Under the pieces are notes generated by a model. It searched no databases and had not been told where the DNA came from. It saw nothing but the letters and a program-made list of their open reading frames with translations. A DNA stretch of 64,000 nt. Source: Macrotrachela quadricornifera (taxonomy: Eukaryota > Rotifera > Eurotatoria > Philodinida > Philodinidae). The stretch's first letter is position 1. Each line of letters starts with the position of its first letter. Positions 12,644 to 25,652 of the stretch are shown in pieces. Location of the stretch: assembly GCA_022393335.1 (NCBI GenBank), contig JAJEKB010017875.1, positions 1-64,000 of the forward strand. The letters are read 5' to 3'. The position numbers were made by a program, and so were the translations under genes.

Positions 12644-15274
12644 ATGATGAATTATTTGAAACGACGTTTCTCCTCTGGAGATCTTCAAAATGAACATGAT
12701 GATAATGTAATGACAACGCCAACATTGCCAGAATCGAATATGAATATACCATCACAAAGTAATACAACTCGTCAGCCACCATGGGAATCAAAATCTTCGA
12801 CATATACAAGTGCACCAAGTTCTCCTACTCGAAGTTTATCATTTGCTAATCAATTTATGAATGTTGCACGTGGTGTTGTTAATCAAGCTATTCAACAAAT
12901 TCCACATCAACAAACAGGAACAAGTCCATCATCATCGTATTCATCTTCTTCCCACCATCATCATCATCATCATCATTCTCAATCAATACTAAATAAAGAA
13001 CAACAACAACAACAAATATCAAAAGAAAAATCCAAATTATTATTAGTTATTGATGATCAACATACTGATTGGTAAATAAGACTATATAATTGTTTTTTTT
13101 AATTTTTATATAAATAATCATAGGTATAAATATTTCAAAGGAAAAAAAATATTTGCTGACTATGATATTCGTGTTGAACAGGTTTTTCTCATATATATAT
13201 ATATATGTTTATGTATTTGTCGTTAATGTATCAATGTCTTGTGTTGTTTACAAAAAAAAAAAAAAAGAAAAGAAAATTTAGCTTGTTGCGTGTTATCATT
13301 CATAAAACTGATCTTGATTATTTTTCTTTTTCCATTAATGCAATTTATTTAATAATCATGATAATAAGTGTCATTATTTATGACATATTGACTATTGAGT
13401 ACATAAAGAAAACGTCATGTTTTATTAATAAAAATTTCATAGTAATTTATGTTTATTATTTTCTTTTTCTTCTTATAGGCAGAATTTAAAGATATTAACT
13501 TGGCTGCTTATTCTGATGCTGGTACTTTAGTTGATATAAATATTTATCGAAATGGAACGCATGTTGTTCGGTATGAATAAATAATAAGATTTATTTGATT
13601 TATTTTTATTTTTATTTTTTTTAATAAAAAAACAAAAGATCATTTCGACCAGATTTTGTACTTGTTCGACAATATGTAAGAGATATTAATATTGATTGGA
13701 CAAATATTATTCTTGGAATGCAATATGGAGCTGTACCGAGTGTTAATTCAATGAAAGCATTATATAATTTCCGAGATAAACCATGGATCGTAAGATTTTA
13801 ATTTAATTATTAAATTTAGAAATTTTTATTTTTGTATGGTTTAGTTCGCTGAATTACTTAATATTCAACGACGTTTAGGTGCAGAACAATTTCCATTAAT
13901 AAATCAAGCCTATTATCCAAATCATCGTGAAATGGTGAGTAATTTATGGGTGAGTATTATAAGGATATTCACTAATTTTATTTTTTATTTCATATATAAA
14001 AATTAAAGCTTATATCACCACAATTTCCATCTGTAATTAAAGTTGGACAAGCTCATCAAGGTTTAGGAAAAGTATGTGGATTTTTTGTTTGAAAAGAAGA
14101 AGAAGAAAAATTTATTTTATTTTATTTTTTTTCTAAGGTTAAAGTGGAAAATCCATATGATTATCAAGATTTAACAAGTGTAGTTGCAATAAGTAATTGT
14201 TATTCAACAGTTGAACCATATATTGATGGACGTTGTGATGTTTATTTACAAAAAATTGGACAATATTATAAAGCTTTTATGTGAGTTATATTGTATAATT
14301 AAGAAAGAAAACAAAATGATAGTTAAATATATATTTAGTCGAAAATCATTAACTGGTAATTGGAAAGCTAATACAGGTTCAGCAATGCTTGAACAAATAG
14401 AAATGACGGATAGGTAGAAATAATTTCATAAATTTTTATTTGATTTTTTTTTTAAATTTTATTATTAAAGATATCGTTTATGGATTGATGAAGTTAGTCA
14501 ATTATTTGGTGGACTTGATATATGTGCTGTTGAAATAGTTCAATCAAAAGATGGAAAAGAATTTATTGTACAAGTTAGAAAAAAAAACAAATTGTTTTTT
14601 TTTTCTTTATTCTTTTTTTGTTTAATTTAGATAAATGATTGTTGTATGCAATTATTAGGTGAAACACAAGATGAAGATCGTCGTTGTATTGCTGAACTTG
14701 TGATGCATAAAATGCAAATTTATTGTAGACCTGATAAACAACCAACTATGATGCCGTAAGAAAAATCTATTTAAATAAATATATGTTAAATTTTTATATT
14801 AAAGACGAGTACCAAGTGTTGAACAACCTATTCATGAATTATCTAAAACAACAAAAGCTCCATCACCCATTAATGATCCAGTATCACTTTCAACAATGAA
14901 TACGCATAATACATCATCACCACCAACAACAACACATAATATTAATAATAATAATCGTCGAGAATTACCAAATGTTCCACGAAATACAACACCTATTGAT
15001 AATAAATCATCACCAAATATTAGTCAAAATCCATTTTATAATCCTATAAATAATACATCTCGTTCAGTACCATCACAATGGATGGAAAATATTGGACATA
15101 CACTTCGTAGACAAACATCAAATGCGACTGATGTAAGAAATATTAAATTTTCTTTTTTTTTTTTTATATTATTTTATTTCTTAATAGGGTAATGATACAA
15201 CAAATAAAGATGAATCTGAAGATACACTTGCAAATTTAAAAAAAACATTTGCTGGTATTTTTGGTGACATGTAA
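12644..15274 (+). CDS. Syn: Synapsin
   Basis: Twelve exons: 12644-13071, 13124-13181, 13479-13570, 13639-13789, 13845-13934, 14009-14071, 14138-14280, 14339-14413, 14471-14573, 14631-14755, 14805-15132 and 15188-15274. All are GT-AG and in phase, giving 580 residues. Synapsins coat synaptic vesicles, bind ATP and tether vesicles in a phosphorylation-dependent reserve pool. Residues 2-12 match domain A, with the kinase site R7-R8-F9-S10. A Ser/Pro/His/Gln linker follows (His run 104-111, Gln run 120-124). The ATP-grasp domain C starts near residue 131 (LLLVIDDQHTDW) and includes YFKGKKI, DFVLVRQ, PSVNS, GQAHQGLGK, GNWKANTGSAMLEQI and FGGLDICAVE. The C-terminal NLKKTFAGIFGDM resembles domain E of long synapsin isoforms. 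The start is chosen because synapsins begin MNYLRRR; the upstream open frame has no similarity. A donor at 15271 and acceptor near 15337 offer an alternative last exon. Confidence 0.95.
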
Positions 15275-16473
15275 GCTGGGTATTGTTTGAATATATTTAT
15301 TTTTTTATTAAAATATTTTTTTCTGTAACCATTTTAGGATGTCTTAATATAGACATAATAATAAAATACTCAAGAAGAATCTCTTCCAAGTTTTCGAAAT
15401 TTCTTTCAATTTAACCTGTTTTGTTGTTTATTTTGTTTTGTGTTTATGTATGTATGTGCCCCAATTATTGGTACTAATTTCAAAATAGACAAATATTTAT
15501 ATATCTCTTGCTATACCTTATATTGATAAAAAAAAGAAAAAAGAAAAAGAAATAAGAAATAAAAACAAATAACAATAGCCTTATTTTTCTTTTGAAATAT
15601 TGAAGAAAACATTGTATGTGAAAAATAAGTGAAATTTATCATTAAATAATATAGGTAATAGAAAAAACTTTAATTTATATTTCTGATCTTTTATTTCTCC
15701 GAATAAAATATATCATTTATTACAACACGTAATCATGTTTTTTTCTTTCTCCCACATGTTTTTGAAGTGCATAGTACTCAAACAAAAAAAAAGATGTTGA
15801 CCTCAATTTCAAATTATATTAATTGCTCTCTACTATTTATATATAGATTGTTTTATCGAGTATTCGTCTAACTTGTATATTTTATCTAATTAATAATAGG
15901 TATTGATAGTTCGGAAGTTCATATTTATTTATGTCAATTCTATCTTAGAGCGGAAATAATTTTGATTAAATAAAAATATGATTTGCAACACAATGAAATA
16001 TATTTAGATTCAATATTTTTTTATTAGATTGTCTCTGACAGTTTATCAATAGAAACATTCAAACTTTATTAAGATAACGTCTAATAAATATTAATTAATA
16101 AGTATGAGAAGAATTGAATTTAATCTTACTAGAAATGATAACAACTACACAATGTTGACCTTGAGAAAATTGATCTTTTCTTAATTCCTATATTGAGTTA
16201 TTAATGCATTTTTCTCAAATTATAAATTTATAAAAATGTACATGTTTTGAAAATAAAATCATTTTCATTGTAAAATATCTTTCTATAAAAGAAAATACGT
16301 TTAAATAGCATGAATAAATAACATTGCAATGCTATTGTCTAATATTTGTTTTATATATCTGTAATAAAAAAAAATTTTCTCTTTCCATCGATTATTTCCA
16401 TATTATGAAGATTATTTAACATATGCTTATCATGTCGCTCTATTTTTACACTCATCTCACATTTTTCATTGTG
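15275..16473. other. Intergenic, no gene seen
   Basis: Synapsin 3' flank followed by A/T-rich DNA. The stretch near 15337 (TTTTAG then GATGTCTTAA) may be an alternative terminal synapsin exon. No other coding or repeat structure is evident. Confidence 0.5.
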
Positions 16474-16975
16474 CTCTACAAAAACACTTTTGGTTTCATC
16501 AAAAATATACTGCAAGCGATTATTATTATACACTAGATATTCTGATGTTATATCATACACTTGGTCAACATTCGGAAAAACTTGCTCATATACATTCAAA
16601 TCATGAATGTTATGTATTTAAAGGTGAAGGAAATAAACGATATATATATAAATCATTTGTTGGGGTTGATAGCTAAGCAACAAGTATTATTGAACTTGGT
16701 TTTGAAAAAGGTGATCGAATTGGTATTTGGCCACACGACACTTCAAAAATGTGTGGACTGACTTATGTTACTTCCAAAGTTGATTTAGTTAAGGAAGACT
16801 AATTCTTCGTAATCCATACATATTTGACTCTTCGTTCTACTATAGATGAATATCAATAAAGTGAGCTGTAAAGGTCTCGTTATGAGACTAAATGTGAAGA
16901 TAATTGATCGTATAGATATATTAAATAAAATAATACCTGAACGTATTGAAACGAAAGATGAGTTAAGGCTACCTT
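16474..16975 (+). pseudogene. ACSF2-like acyl-CoA synthetase relic (copy A)
   Basis: The sequence matches the first two exons of the complete copies downstream: the LPSS-type start segment, the YHTLGQH block, HPNHECY-like, FKGEGNKRY-like and IELGFEKGDR, then NKVSCKGLVMR-like. It ends where the copies read KMKGELN. An in-frame TAA interrupts the frame at about 16674. The first intron survives as about 55 bases with the donor GT changed to GA but the acceptor TATAG kept. It is therefore an unprocessed duplicate, not a retrocopy. Nothing of the later exons remains. Confidence 0.8.
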
Positions 16976-19761
16976 TCTTCACTTTTTTTGATCAAGCATT
17001 CAATTTTGAGCTAGGCATATAATTTAACAGATTCAAATGGCATGTGTAGTCAAGGATATCATTTAATATTAAAAATATTGCTGTTTTAATGTTGTTGACT
17101 TGAAAACTATTGTTTTAGAATAATCATAGTAAAATCCTTTTCTCTGCTATAGCGTAACAGAAGACATGACTTTGCTCATTCTAGCCTGCTTATGATCTCA
17201 TCTAACTTTATTCAATAGGTCCAAAATTTTCACAGGAGAGATTTTAAACTATTTTCTCCAAATGAAATTGAGTATTTTCATTTTTAACCATTTAGTTCAT
17301 AGTATTGCATTTTTCAAAATCAAATGCTCTCTCTCTTGATGTCGAACATTGCTATATTTTTCCTATTAAAAAAAATGCCAGATATCTGAAACAATTCAAA
17401 ATCGCTTCTGTGATACAATCAAAGTTATCTCTAAAGAAAAAAAATTTGATATGGAAGAATTTTTCAGAAAAAATCTTCTTAAAAATTTTCTTCCTTGAAC
17501 ACGTACCTCCTTATTCTAGATACTTTATCGATAATTAAAATTTCAAGCTGATCGATTGCATCTATTTTAAAAACTAAAATTAGTCAACAACAAGAGAAAA
17601 CTTTCTTAAATGCAACATTGACATCAATATTGAACGATAGGATGTTGATAGTTGGCGATTATGCGAGAGACAATGAAACAAACAATAAATCATATACTAC
17701 TAGTGAGAATAAATTTTGATAGTGATCATATACGACAAGATGCAGCCAGTCAATAAGAAGGACTATATATCTGTTAAGCACAATTGAATGGTGATTTTTT
17801 TTTGTTGTTTTTTCTACATTAGGTGCCATTAAACAATCTCATCAAATTAGATACGATTATTAAGCATTTTTTCAATATATTCTTCAAAAAGCAACTATTT
17901 TGAAGCTAATATTATCACTGCAATAGCTTACTTTTATATCATGAACATCCATCATTGCGCTTAAGTGTTGGAAAAATATTATTTTTGTACATGCTTGATA
18001 ATGCTCTTTTAAATATATTACACTTAATTTTCTTTGAATATCAAATTTATTTTTATCTATTATTCGCTCATACATACATTTATTGTTTGAACACAAACGT
18101 TGAAGACATTTGAATATTGAAGTGATACTAGATTTATCATATTTATCTTTTGCATTCACATTTTTATTACTTATAAATAATTAATACTAGAAAGATAGGT
18201 TCACACTCAGAGGTATATCATCCAGTGGAACAGTAGTAACAAAAACAGTAATTATTTGAATTTTTTCGTCATTGTAAACTTACTATGATATATTTAGTGT
18301 TAGTTGTTGAGGCAGTTTTCAATGATAGTGAATAATTCAAAAGAATTAAAAATGGTTACTGTTGATTTCAATTAATACATTTTTATCTTAAGCGAATAGT
18401 AAATATAAGAAAGATAAGTTCTAAAATTTAAAATATTTGAAATGATCATTCTTCATTTTCTTTCATTTAACCATTATTCATGATTGATAATTCTCTTTTC
18501 TTAAAACAGAGGAGTCGATACTAAATTAACTTTGGTTCATATATCCACTCACGTTATACCTTATACTATGTAGAAGAGAAATAAAACTGGGTAGTTATCT
18601 TCCTTATTACGCTATTCCAGATGTGAACAAAGTAACAACAAGGAATATTGTTTAATAGACATATTTTATCTCTCGTTTATCCTTTTTTCATGTAACTAAA
18701 ACGATGAAAGCAGTTTATCACTATGTTTCAAAATGATAAAAATGATCAACACTACAAAGACGTCACATTTCTTATTTTGTGTAAATTGCACATACAGAAT
18801 GTAAAATAGAAGAGAACGAAAATTAAAAACACGACTACCACCGGCTTTATCAAATAACATGAGAGAACATTCACACGTGGTTCTCTCATATCTCATATAT
18901 TTTCTTCTTTCTTTATCCATCGTATTGTTTTCACCTTTCTAGACAACACTTTAATAATATAACGAAAGGACTCATGACATTACCACCTAAATTCGGCTGA
19001 TTCATCGGTAAAGTATCACAATATCGGAGGTTCAAAGTCCATAAATCCTAAGTGAAAAATTGTGAAGGCAAAGTGTTTGACCAAATGAGATTTAGGGTTT
19101 TAACATTCTGATTTCGATATTTTCATCATCGGCATTTAATGATTAAACCACTTTATGTTATGATGTTATCTATTGAGGTCGTTATATCCTTAGATACTAT
19201 GTAAATATGTGTTTTTAATTTCTACTGTTGAAGTTTGCTAAAGATATACTACTCATTATCGAATTTTCTATTTTAAACTTTATCTCGACTAGTTCTATTT
19301 AAGATTTTGTTCCTTTGAAAAAGATTGGTTTATCAGAACAATTCTGTTCGTATTATTGAAAAGTTTCATCTTTTTAGAACCTCACACACAAATTGAATCG
19401 CGTTTTTTATCATAACACTATTCATTTTCTTTTATTTTATATCGTTTGACACAAGACATCTACATAATTCTTATAATATTCTCAGAAATTGTCTTGAAAG
19501 ATACGGCAATCAACAATTACCTTGATTACAGAGCAGCTACGCACTACAAAAACAAGTATTGAGCCTTATGATTGGTAGTTCTTAAAAAAAATACAACTTT
19601 GAAATATATTTTTGGAAGAACTAGATGAAAATCATTAACAATATCTAGTTTACCATTCACATAATATATTTTCCAGTATTAAATTATTATAAATGAGTTA
19701 ATAATGGAAATTTTGTTAGATTGATCTTTACACATTTATTATCTTCTTCTAGATTACTTCA
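16976..19761. other. Intergenic between ACSF2-like copies A and B
   Basis: About 2.8 kb with no supported gene. A 91-codon minus-strand frame at 17884-18159 has no recognisable domain or splice support. From about 19476 onward the sequence resembles that upstream of copy C (from about 27865), so the duplicated block includes promoter-side DNA. Confidence 0.5.
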
Positions 19762-20770
19762 ATGTTCTCAAAATCATCTAGAATATATTTGTCATCTAGA
19801 TCATTATATCCACCTCTATTTACTCTCTCTTCACGTCTTTCATCTTCTTCTACAAAAACACTTTTACCTTCATCAAAACCTACACAAAGTTATTATCATC
19901 ATGCATCAGATATTCCAATTTTATATCATACACTTGGTCAACATTTGGAAAAACTTGCTCATATACATCCAAATCATGAATGTTATGCATTTAAAGGTGA
20001 AGGAAATAAACGATATACATATAAATCCTTTTTCGATGAAGTTGATAGTTTAGCAACAAGTCTTATTGAACTTGGTTTTGAAAAAGGTGATCGACTTGGT
20101 GTTTGGTTACCTAATACTTCAGAAATGTGTGCATTGACTTATGCTGCATCGAGAGCTGGTTTGATTAAGGTATGTCTTTTTATAATCCATATATCTGCAA
20201 TTGCCGACAAAACGGGATATGACTATATTTCATGTAATTTTGATATCCTATGTAAAATTTTCAGTTAATTAATTTTTTAAAAAAGGATAATTAACTAGTG
20301 GACTTTTAATATTGTGACAGAAAAATGTAAGAATTTCAAGATAGATATTGTAACGCCAACTATATGTATGCTGAGAACTGTAGTAAGATAGAACATCATA
20401 AAAATGCCTGTTAAACACTGTTTCTCTGGTGTATTTTTCATAGACAGAGAGAGAAATTTTTGTTGTGCTATTATCTCAATACTTCTAGGAAGGATTTATA
20501 TTATGTGAAATTGGGTTAGCATTATATTATTCGGCTATTTCTTTTTTATCGTCTGATGCTAACTAAAAATATGATGCCAATCGTGTTTTAATACTACAAG
20601 TGTTGAGATAGGAATTTGTTTTAGATAGACTGTTTGTAACTCATGTAATGCTAGATGAAATAATAAAAAAAATTGTTAAAAACTATCGTTCATAGAGATA
20701 CACTTAAGTCAATCCGTTGTTGTGTAAATTTTTTAAATCAAAGTCGTCCTGTTCTTATACATAGTGTAGA

Positions 20771-21700
20771 TACTTAGGGTGATCCAAAAGTTCCCGGAAC
20801 TGCACTGTATCTATTTAGAGAAACGGCATTCTATCCATCTCTCTACGCCATATATTCGAGGTAGTTGTTGTGATATTCCATGGGAAGTTTCATCTTTTTA
20901 ACTCACTCTTCAGATATCCTTTCGTACTAAACAATATGTATTGAATTTACCTCCTTGATTATTGCTTGAATTTGAATACTTTTTTGAGCCCTCAAAAACT
21001 TGAAAACGTTACTCGGTGGCGAACAGATTTTATGTGATACCATTAGTGGTTATCAGACTGATATGTACCATCAGAATATTGGATGAAAACTATTGTTAAA
21101 ACTTGAGTCAACAAGAGACAGTAGCCCTCGAACCGACATTTATTGTGAATAACCATCAAAAACAAAGACATAGGTTACCTTCATAATGCCTTTCGACTCA
21201 TTATCTGGCATCTAGTAGTTTCTATAGGGGATATCAATCCTATCGATATTAGTGATAAATGTTTAGATTCATAAATAAAAATATTATTGAACAAAAACGT
21301 ATCGTCATGGTCTAATCCAATCAGTTTCTATCATGGGTTTTTTCAACAACATGTAAAATAATGTCATTATTAACTACAGAGTTAGAGGAACGAAGTTAAA
21401 CTTCGCCGAACTTGTTCATCTTAGGCTAGACTTGTATAATCTTAGTTGTTCGGATATATTCAGCATAGCCTAGATAAACAGCAGCTACAACAATTTAGTA
21501 GGGGTCGTAACCAAGGAGGTACATTGAATACCTATTGTTTAGTACGAAAGGATATCTGAAGAGTGAGTTAAAAAGATGAAACTTCCCATGGAATATCACA
21601 ACAACTATCTCGAATATATGACGTAGAGAGATGGGTAGAATGTCGTTTCCCTAAATAGATATAGTGCCGTTCCGGGAACTTTTGGATCACCCTAAGTAAA
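20771..21700. mobile_element. Tc1/mariner-like non-autonomous element with ~190-bp inverted repeats
   Basis: The left arm 20771-20957 and right arm 21514-21700 are inverted copies with few mismatches; the outer 30 bases are identical. If the flanking TA at each end is the target duplication, the ends begin CTTAGGGTGATCC, which fits the Tc1/mariner style. The roughly 550-base interior has no transposase frame I can recognise. The element lies in the first intron of copy B and is absent from the shorter copy C intron. Confidence 0.75.
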
Positions 21701-23594
21701 GATAAGATGGTAGAACAAAAGTACTGTATTGAAAATTGTCTGAAGTCTCTTATTGATGAAATATAAGAATGAGAAGAATCATTAGGCACAAAAAGTTTAG
21801 AGTTTCCTGATGATAATAGTTTACTTCATACTCATTCCAATTCTATTAATTATTTAATAGAAGAAAGTATCAATATATTATCACATCTATCGTATATACC
21901 ACTGTTTGAAATATATGATTTTCGGACAAATAATTATATAAAGCATAGTATTGCCGATCAAACAAATAAAACTTGGTTAGCTTGTATAGTTTTTGGGCGA
22001 GTAAAAAGTTTTTTAGAAAAAATAGTTCAAAAATACTTTTGACAGACTGTTAGAAAGAATTAAACTTTGTATAAATACTCATAATAACTATCTTGAAAAT
22101 TTGATAAAACAAAATAAAAAGTATCTCTCCATTTTTATATTTCTATTTTTATGTTATGGGACATTTTGATTAACTCTAAGTATATTTATATTCGAGCACA
22201 TCATTATTAACGAGCAATCTCACTTTTATGGAAAACCTAAAAATGTTCTATTCAGAAAAAACTCAATACAAACATTTTTCTAATCTGAAAAGTCCTTTGT
22301 AAAACGCAACTTTCATTCACCTAGTTCATGCTTGATTTTTAATGATAACTCATTCCAAAAAAGATTTTTGTGACTTAGTTTTCTAAAATATCTGGACTAA
22401 TTTAACATGCATTTGTTTTAGAAAGATTAGTGCTATGCAAGTTCTGAATCTTGAGATGTATGTATTTTAATTCTGTGAACTTATATCATTAACAGATGAA
22501 TTTATTTATATAATAGTCTATTTCTATTGTAGGTGTACATTAATCCAGCTTATATGGAACGTGAATTAACATATTGTATCAATAAAGTGGGTTGTAAAGG
22601 TTTAGTGATGAGGCCAAATGTAAAGACGATTGATTGTCTAAAAATATTACGTAGAATTGTACCTGAGCTTGATGAAATGAAAGGTGAATTAAATTCAAAA
22701 TTACTACCAGCATTGAAACATGTGATATTGACAGCTGGAGATTATGAGAAGGGTAGTGAAACATTCAATCATATACCAAAAGGAATGCATTTATATAGTG
22801 ATCTTATACGTAAAGGTGCAGGGCATTCACATAAAGAACTACATGATCGTCAAGTACAGTTAGATGGTGATACTCCTCTTGCTGTTTTCTATACATCAGG
22901 TACAACTGGTCAATCCAAAGCAGCTACATTAACTAACTCTAATCTGTAAGTTTTTGAAAAATTGTTCTTTTGTTTTAAAGGAAAATGCTAATATATATAT
23001 TTTTCTCTCAGATTAAATAATAGCTATCCTTTATACTATTCTCATCCAAAATTATTAAGTCGTGTTTGTTGTCCAATTCCAATATTTCATATATTTGGTG
23101 AATGCGCTGGTAGTTTGAATATCAATGCACCAGGCTTTTTTACGGCATTTTCTGGAATTTTACCTGACATAATAGAAGCAATGCGTACTATTCAAGAAGA
23201 AAAATGTACTGCATTGATAGGATCACCAATTATTTTTCGAGATATTTTTCATCATCCGAAAAGAAAAGAATATGATATGAGTTCTCTCTTACTTGGTATT
23301 ACTGGTGCAGCTCCTGTTGATCCAGTTATAATGGAACAATTAGAACGTGAAATTCCAATTAAAACTATGTCTCAAGCATATGGTCTATCAGAAAGTACGG
23401 GTATTATAACAATGAGTGTTTTTGCTGAAGATGATAAACAGCATCGTTTTACATCCATTGGCAAACCAGTTTCTCGTATTGAAATGAAAATAGCAGATGT
23501 TAATGGTCGTATTTTGCCTATTGGTGAAGAAGGTGAAATTTGTGCACGTGGTTTCAGTGTTATGAAAGGTATGTCTCCATTGATCTTACTATAA

Positions 23595-25165
23595 GCTACG
23601 GCTTGGAAAGAACCATCTTATCGTGATATGATCGTATCAAAAGTACCACAAGTATTGTCTAAGCCTATCCAGTCTGATTGCGAAGAAGGTTTCTTTTGCA
23701 GAGATTGTTTTTGTTCAATAGCATTCGGAGATCACTTTCGGTGATTGTTAATGTTCTTTGAAGCAACTAATCAGTGTTATAATGAATCTTCATGGATCAG
23801 ATTATCAAAATTCAAACAGGATCCATACTTGATCAGTTGATATACTTCTTGAGTGTAATGAACAAACAAAATATTGTGAAAGATATTTGAACTTAATAAT
23901 GAGTATTACGTATAGCTCAATGTTCTATGATATAGAATTTAGACGATCAAATTTAAGAAAAAGGTTTTATATCGAAAACTGCCACAAAGTCAATAAGATT
24001 TTTCTACTTTCATCAAATGATATGCTTTCTATGGATGTGCTCGCCAATGAAAGTTTATCAGATACATAAATTATTATATGTAACTCATAATTTGAACGAT
24101 AATTTATTTTCGACACATTTTTTCTGTCAATATCATTCTCACACTATTTAACACAATTGATACAGTACCGAACACTGTGTGTGGATGAATGGTATTATCA
24201 ATTTAATCGACTACTAAGATTTCTTACTTACTGCAATTCAAAAGTAGTATAAGAGATATTTTGATTTCTTATAAAAAGTTTAGAGAAGTTTTTCTTCATA
24301 TAGTCTGATAGGAAACAGAACGCTCTATTTTTCTGCCGTATCTTTTGGCTCTTTAAGTAACGTCATAATAACACAATTTCAACAAGAATCTAATTTTTGT
24401 GATAGTTGAGAGTTACATTAAGTCTTATTAAGAACGAGATGTGTGAATATGTCTCCGACAACATTTGACAGAAACAACATAGAGTATTGCGGTTTTCACA
24501 GCTGGAAAAAATAGTTGAAGCCGTATCAGATTTGATAGTACAAAACTTTTACACAGGTTTTTCAAACGTTTCTAAGCATTTTTTTTGTTTCAAAACAAAT
24601 CTACCAATATGTGTCTTCAGTCAACTCTGGGCACAAAGAATTGATTCATATTCAATACTGGAACCTACTTCATAAGTTGTATATAATGAACTTTCAACTA
24701 TTAGGTGTATGTTTAAACCTAACCATTTGACAGCTACAGGTAGTCTAATAAAAAATTCTAAGTCAATTTTTTAGCAATTTTTCTACAAAAAAAATTATTT
24801 TCTATTTTTGCTAGAAAGAGATCATAGAATACGATTCGATGCCTTCTCAACTCCTCTTTCTAGCCGTGAAAATCGCAGTTTTCTACTTTGATTCTGTTAA
24901 AAGTTACCAGACAAATGCCCACGTGTTTTTGTGTTTTAAGTAAGCATTAATATAATTCCAGTGTTTCACAAAGAACACGTTTTTATTGAAACTGTATTAT
25001 GATGATGTTACTTGAAAATCATCAGATATCTCAGAACAATGGAGCGTCGTTTTTACTATCAAAATATACAGAAAGAAACTTTCCTGAACCTTTTTATGAG
25101 AAATTAAAATACCTTCACCATCACTTTCGGATTTAAGATAGTTAGACACTCCATTTTGAGATATG
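23595..25165. mobile_element. 1.57-kb insertion in copy B intron 3
   Basis: Copy C has a 59-base intron here, copy B one of 1629 bases. The intron ends match in both. The extra DNA is bounded by the direct repeat CTATAA at 23589-23594 and 25166-25171, as expected of a target-site duplication. No terminal inverted repeats, long frame or known domain are seen, so the element type is unknown. Confidence 0.55.
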
Positions 25166-25652
25166 CTATAAACTTTTTATTTATTGAACTGGAATAGGTT
25201 ATTATGGTGATGAAGAAAAAACTCGTGAAACAATAACATCTGATCGTTGGTTAAAAACTGGTGATTTAGGAGTAATGGATGATAAAGGTTATGTTTATTA
25301 AAGATCACGTGGAAAGGATCTCATTATTGTTGGTGGTATTAATGTTTATCCAGTTGAAATAGAAAATCTTCTTTTAGAACATCCAAATATTATAGATGCA
25401 CAAGTATTTGGTACACCTGATGAAAGATATGGTGAAGTAGTTTGTGCATGGATCAAAATAAAACCAAATACAAAAATTAATGATGTTGAAGAAGTGAAAC
25501 AATCCTTAAAAGACAAAGTTGCATTTTTTAAAGTACCTAAATATGTGAAAGTTATTGAATCATTTGTTCCATTCATGACATCAACAGGAAAAGTTCAAAA
25601 GTTTAAAATGGCAGAAGCAATGGTAAAAGAACTATCGAAATCATCTTCATAA

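Larger units (their letters stand above)
19762..25652 (+). pseudogene. ACSF2-like acyl-CoA synthetase, copy B, one premature stop
   Basis: Exons 19762-20169, 22533-22945, 23012-23568 and 25198-25652 would encode 610 residues of the ANL adenylating family, closest in pattern to ACSF2, which activates medium-chain fatty acids to acyl-CoA in mitochondria. The N-terminus (about 30 residues, rich in Ser and Arg, no acidic residue) looks like a mitochondrial transit peptide. The P-loop is YTSGTTGQSKAATLT near residue 257; the family norm is TSGTTGxPKG. Codon 494 (25299-25301) is TAA where copy C has TAT, just after the LKTGD motif. The frame beyond the stop is otherwise open to the normal end. A product stopping there would lack the mobile C-terminal domain with the catalytic lysine. 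Introns 1 and 3 are swollen by insertions (20771-21700 and 23595-25165). Confidence 0.85.

Noticed and set aside
17884..18159. 91-codon minus-strand frame
   Set aside because: No recognisable domain, no splice context, and chance frames of this size are common in this composition.
21568..21789. Minus-strand frame in copy B intron
   Set aside because: It lies mostly within the right inverted repeat of the Tc1/mariner-like element and does not resemble a transposase.
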